From Mnemiopsis leidyi (lineage: Eukaryota; Ctenophora; Tentaculata; Lobata; Bolinopsidae): a DNA stretch of 31,070 nt. This document shows, in pieces, positions 29,896 through 31,070 of this stretch. Below the pieces are notes generated by a model. That model made no database searches, was not told the origin of the DNA, and saw only the letters and a program-made list of their open reading frames with translations. Positions within the stretch are counted from its first letter, which is position 1. The number at the start of each line of letters is the position of its first letter. The stretch spans positions 17,929 to 48,998 of the forward strand of contig JH152972.1 of assembly GCA_000226015.1 (NCBI GenBank). Direction: 5' to 3'. The position numbers were made by a program, and so were the translations under genes.

Positions 29896-31070
29896 ATGAT
29901 GTTAAACGCTACCATTATGTCAAAACCTGAGACTTCACGTGACTACAGTCTCAGAAGCGTTGGAAAGTGCACTAAATACTATGCTCACTCTTGTGATGAC
30001 CCCAAAGAGGCTGTGGGCTGTGACAGTTTTGAAACACCACCGTGTATGAACTGCAAATCATTGAGTATTGATAATGATAAGCTCCGTCGTCAAATTGCAA
30101 TCCTCCAAACTTATATTGATAAACAGTCAATTAACACTGACTCAGCTGTTGCAGGCAGTCCCAAAGGGGATGTAAAATCCACTCAATCACAAACCCCTTG
30201 TATTATGCTTAAAAACACAAGTTGTGGCACTGACACGCCTGTGAAATCAGTCAAAGTCTTCCCTGGCACTTCAGTAGCTTCTGGAACTTCTGACAATAGT
30301 CATATGATCACTCTGTCTGATGGTAACAACCACATCATTTGGCCTTACTATCATCATGATCATAATGTCTTCAAAAAGTTTGATGTGTTAGATCTAGGAA
30401 AAGACACAACGTATACGCATGTTTTTTCTAACAGATCTGTTGCCTACTATGGCAGCCTTACATACTCTTACACTGGTGGAAGCCATCCTCCTCGACCATT
30501 CCACGACAACAAATATCTTATGAACATTCTGACATCTGTCAAGGAATTATATCCCGACTATAAGTTTAATAGTGCCATGATAACATGCTATGCTGATGGT
30601 GACAACTGGATGCCATTTCATTCTGATGATGAGACCTGCATAGCTCCTAACTCATCCATTATGACCATTTCCCTGGGTGAAACACGATCAGTACAATTTC
30701 AATCCAAAAATACAACCACCATCATAAATGACACTGAACTCAGTCTAGAACATGGTGATGTCTTCCTCATGTCGCAAGAATCACAATCATTTTTTCAGCA
30801 TTCCATCCCTAAAGACACTTCATGTAGGCTACAAAGAATTAGCATCACCCTTAGATTGCTTTCAGGGGACTGTGCCTCTGATTCACATGTAAATGGTATC
30901 TCTCAACCTATCCCCCCACCAGTTAAGGATGTTCGAAAAACCAATGCTAAAAGCTCTTGTAACTCTGACCAGGAATCGACCCAAAAAACTAATAGAGACA
31001 GGGTGTTGTACATTAGTTCCAGCATGTTCAAGTCATTGGATGAAACAGACTGTCATCTAAGTCCACTGAT
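29896..31070 (+). CDS. Retroelement-like ORF with AlkB-type 2OG-Fe(II) dioxygenase domain, open at right edge
   Basis: The frame opens at ATG 29896 (an in-frame stop lies at 29872) and stays open for 391 codons to the window end. N-terminal part: Cys-rich (about residues 29-60, ending CMNCKS), then a short heptad-like helix (LRRQIAILQTYIDKQ). The AlkB domain spans about residues 165-322: YGSLTYSYTGGSHPPRP, FNSAMITCYADGDNWMPFHS, the iron-binding HxD as H242-S-D244, SLGETRSVQF, distal H302 in FQHSIP, and R314-ISITL-R320, the paired arginines that bind 2-oxoglutarate. All catalytic residues are present. The tail from about residue 368 (RVLYISSSMFKSLDE) resembles the first block of SGNH-hydrolase-like domains seen in some non-LTR retrotransposon proteins. 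It is intronless and probably a mobile-element polyprotein; no reverse transcriptase is inside the window. It could instead be a single-exon ALKBH-type gene. Confidence 0.8.
   Translation, partial: MMLNATIMSKPETSRDYSLRSVGKCTKYYAHSCDDPKEAVGCDSFETPPCMNCKSLSIDNDKLRRQIAILQTYIDKQSINTDSAVAGSPKGDVKSTQSQTPCIMLKNTSCGTDTPVKSVKVFPGTSVASGTSDNSHMITLSDGNNHIIWPYYHHDHNVFKKFDVLDLGKDTTYTHVFSNRSVAYYGSLTYSYTGGSHPPRPFHDNKYLMNILTSVKELYPDYKFNSAMITCYADGDNWMPFHSDDETCIAPNSSIMTISLGETRSVQFQSKNTTTIINDTELSLEHGDVFLMSQESQSFFQHSIPKDTSCRLQRISITLRLLSGDCASDSHVNGISQPIPPPVKDVRKTNAKSSCNSDQESTQKTNRDRVLYISSSMFKSLDETDCHLSPL

Overview
The window is animal nuclear DNA: AT-rich, with GT-AG introns (mostly about 140 to 900 bases, one of 2.76 kb), no operon-like spacing and no ribosome binding sites. 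The gene set (TEX2, DCPS, CIR1, TIPIN, secreted SOUL-domain proteins, a retroelement) points to an invertebrate metazoan. A cnidarian-like or other marine invertebrate fits, but the phylum cannot be fixed from this sequence.

Layout. (1) Positions 1-9300 hold two paralogous secreted SOUL/heme-binding-type genes, divergently oriented: a minus-strand copy (ATG at 2088, last exon off the left edge) and a plus-strand copy (6120-9099), separated by about 4 kb with no recognisable gene. (2) Four well-known single-copy-type genes follow, all on the minus strand with roughly 1 kb between each pair: TEX2, an SMP lipid-transfer protein (18003-11013, 13 coding exons proposed); DCPS, the scavenger decapping enzyme (20540-18978, 3 exons); CIR1, an RBPJ-corepressor/spliceosome-associated protein (23421-21599, no clear intron, two apparent frame breaks); and TIPIN, of the replication fork protection complex (29056-24456, 6 exons). 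(3) From about 29.4 kb to the right edge there is a plus-strand retroelement-like ORF, open at the edge, that carries a complete AlkB-type Fe(II)/2-oxoglutarate dioxygenase motif set.

The genes do not form a pathway. Their products act in separate processes: lipid transfer at ER contact sites, cap degradation, transcription/splicing, fork protection and secreted tetrapyrrole-type binding.

Most unexplained structure lies in introns. A 32-bp tandem array in a TEX2 intron repeats the exon end plus 5' splice site nine times. TIPIN intron 2 holds a TIR-bounded DNA transposon with an unknown ORF broken by two in-frame stops, a MITE-like element and a tRNA-like SINE relic. A 20-bp CACGTG minisatellite starts right after a splice donor of the left SOUL gene. 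Exon boundaries were derived by hand from splice signals, reading-frame continuity and remembered family sequences; no alignment or transcript data were available.
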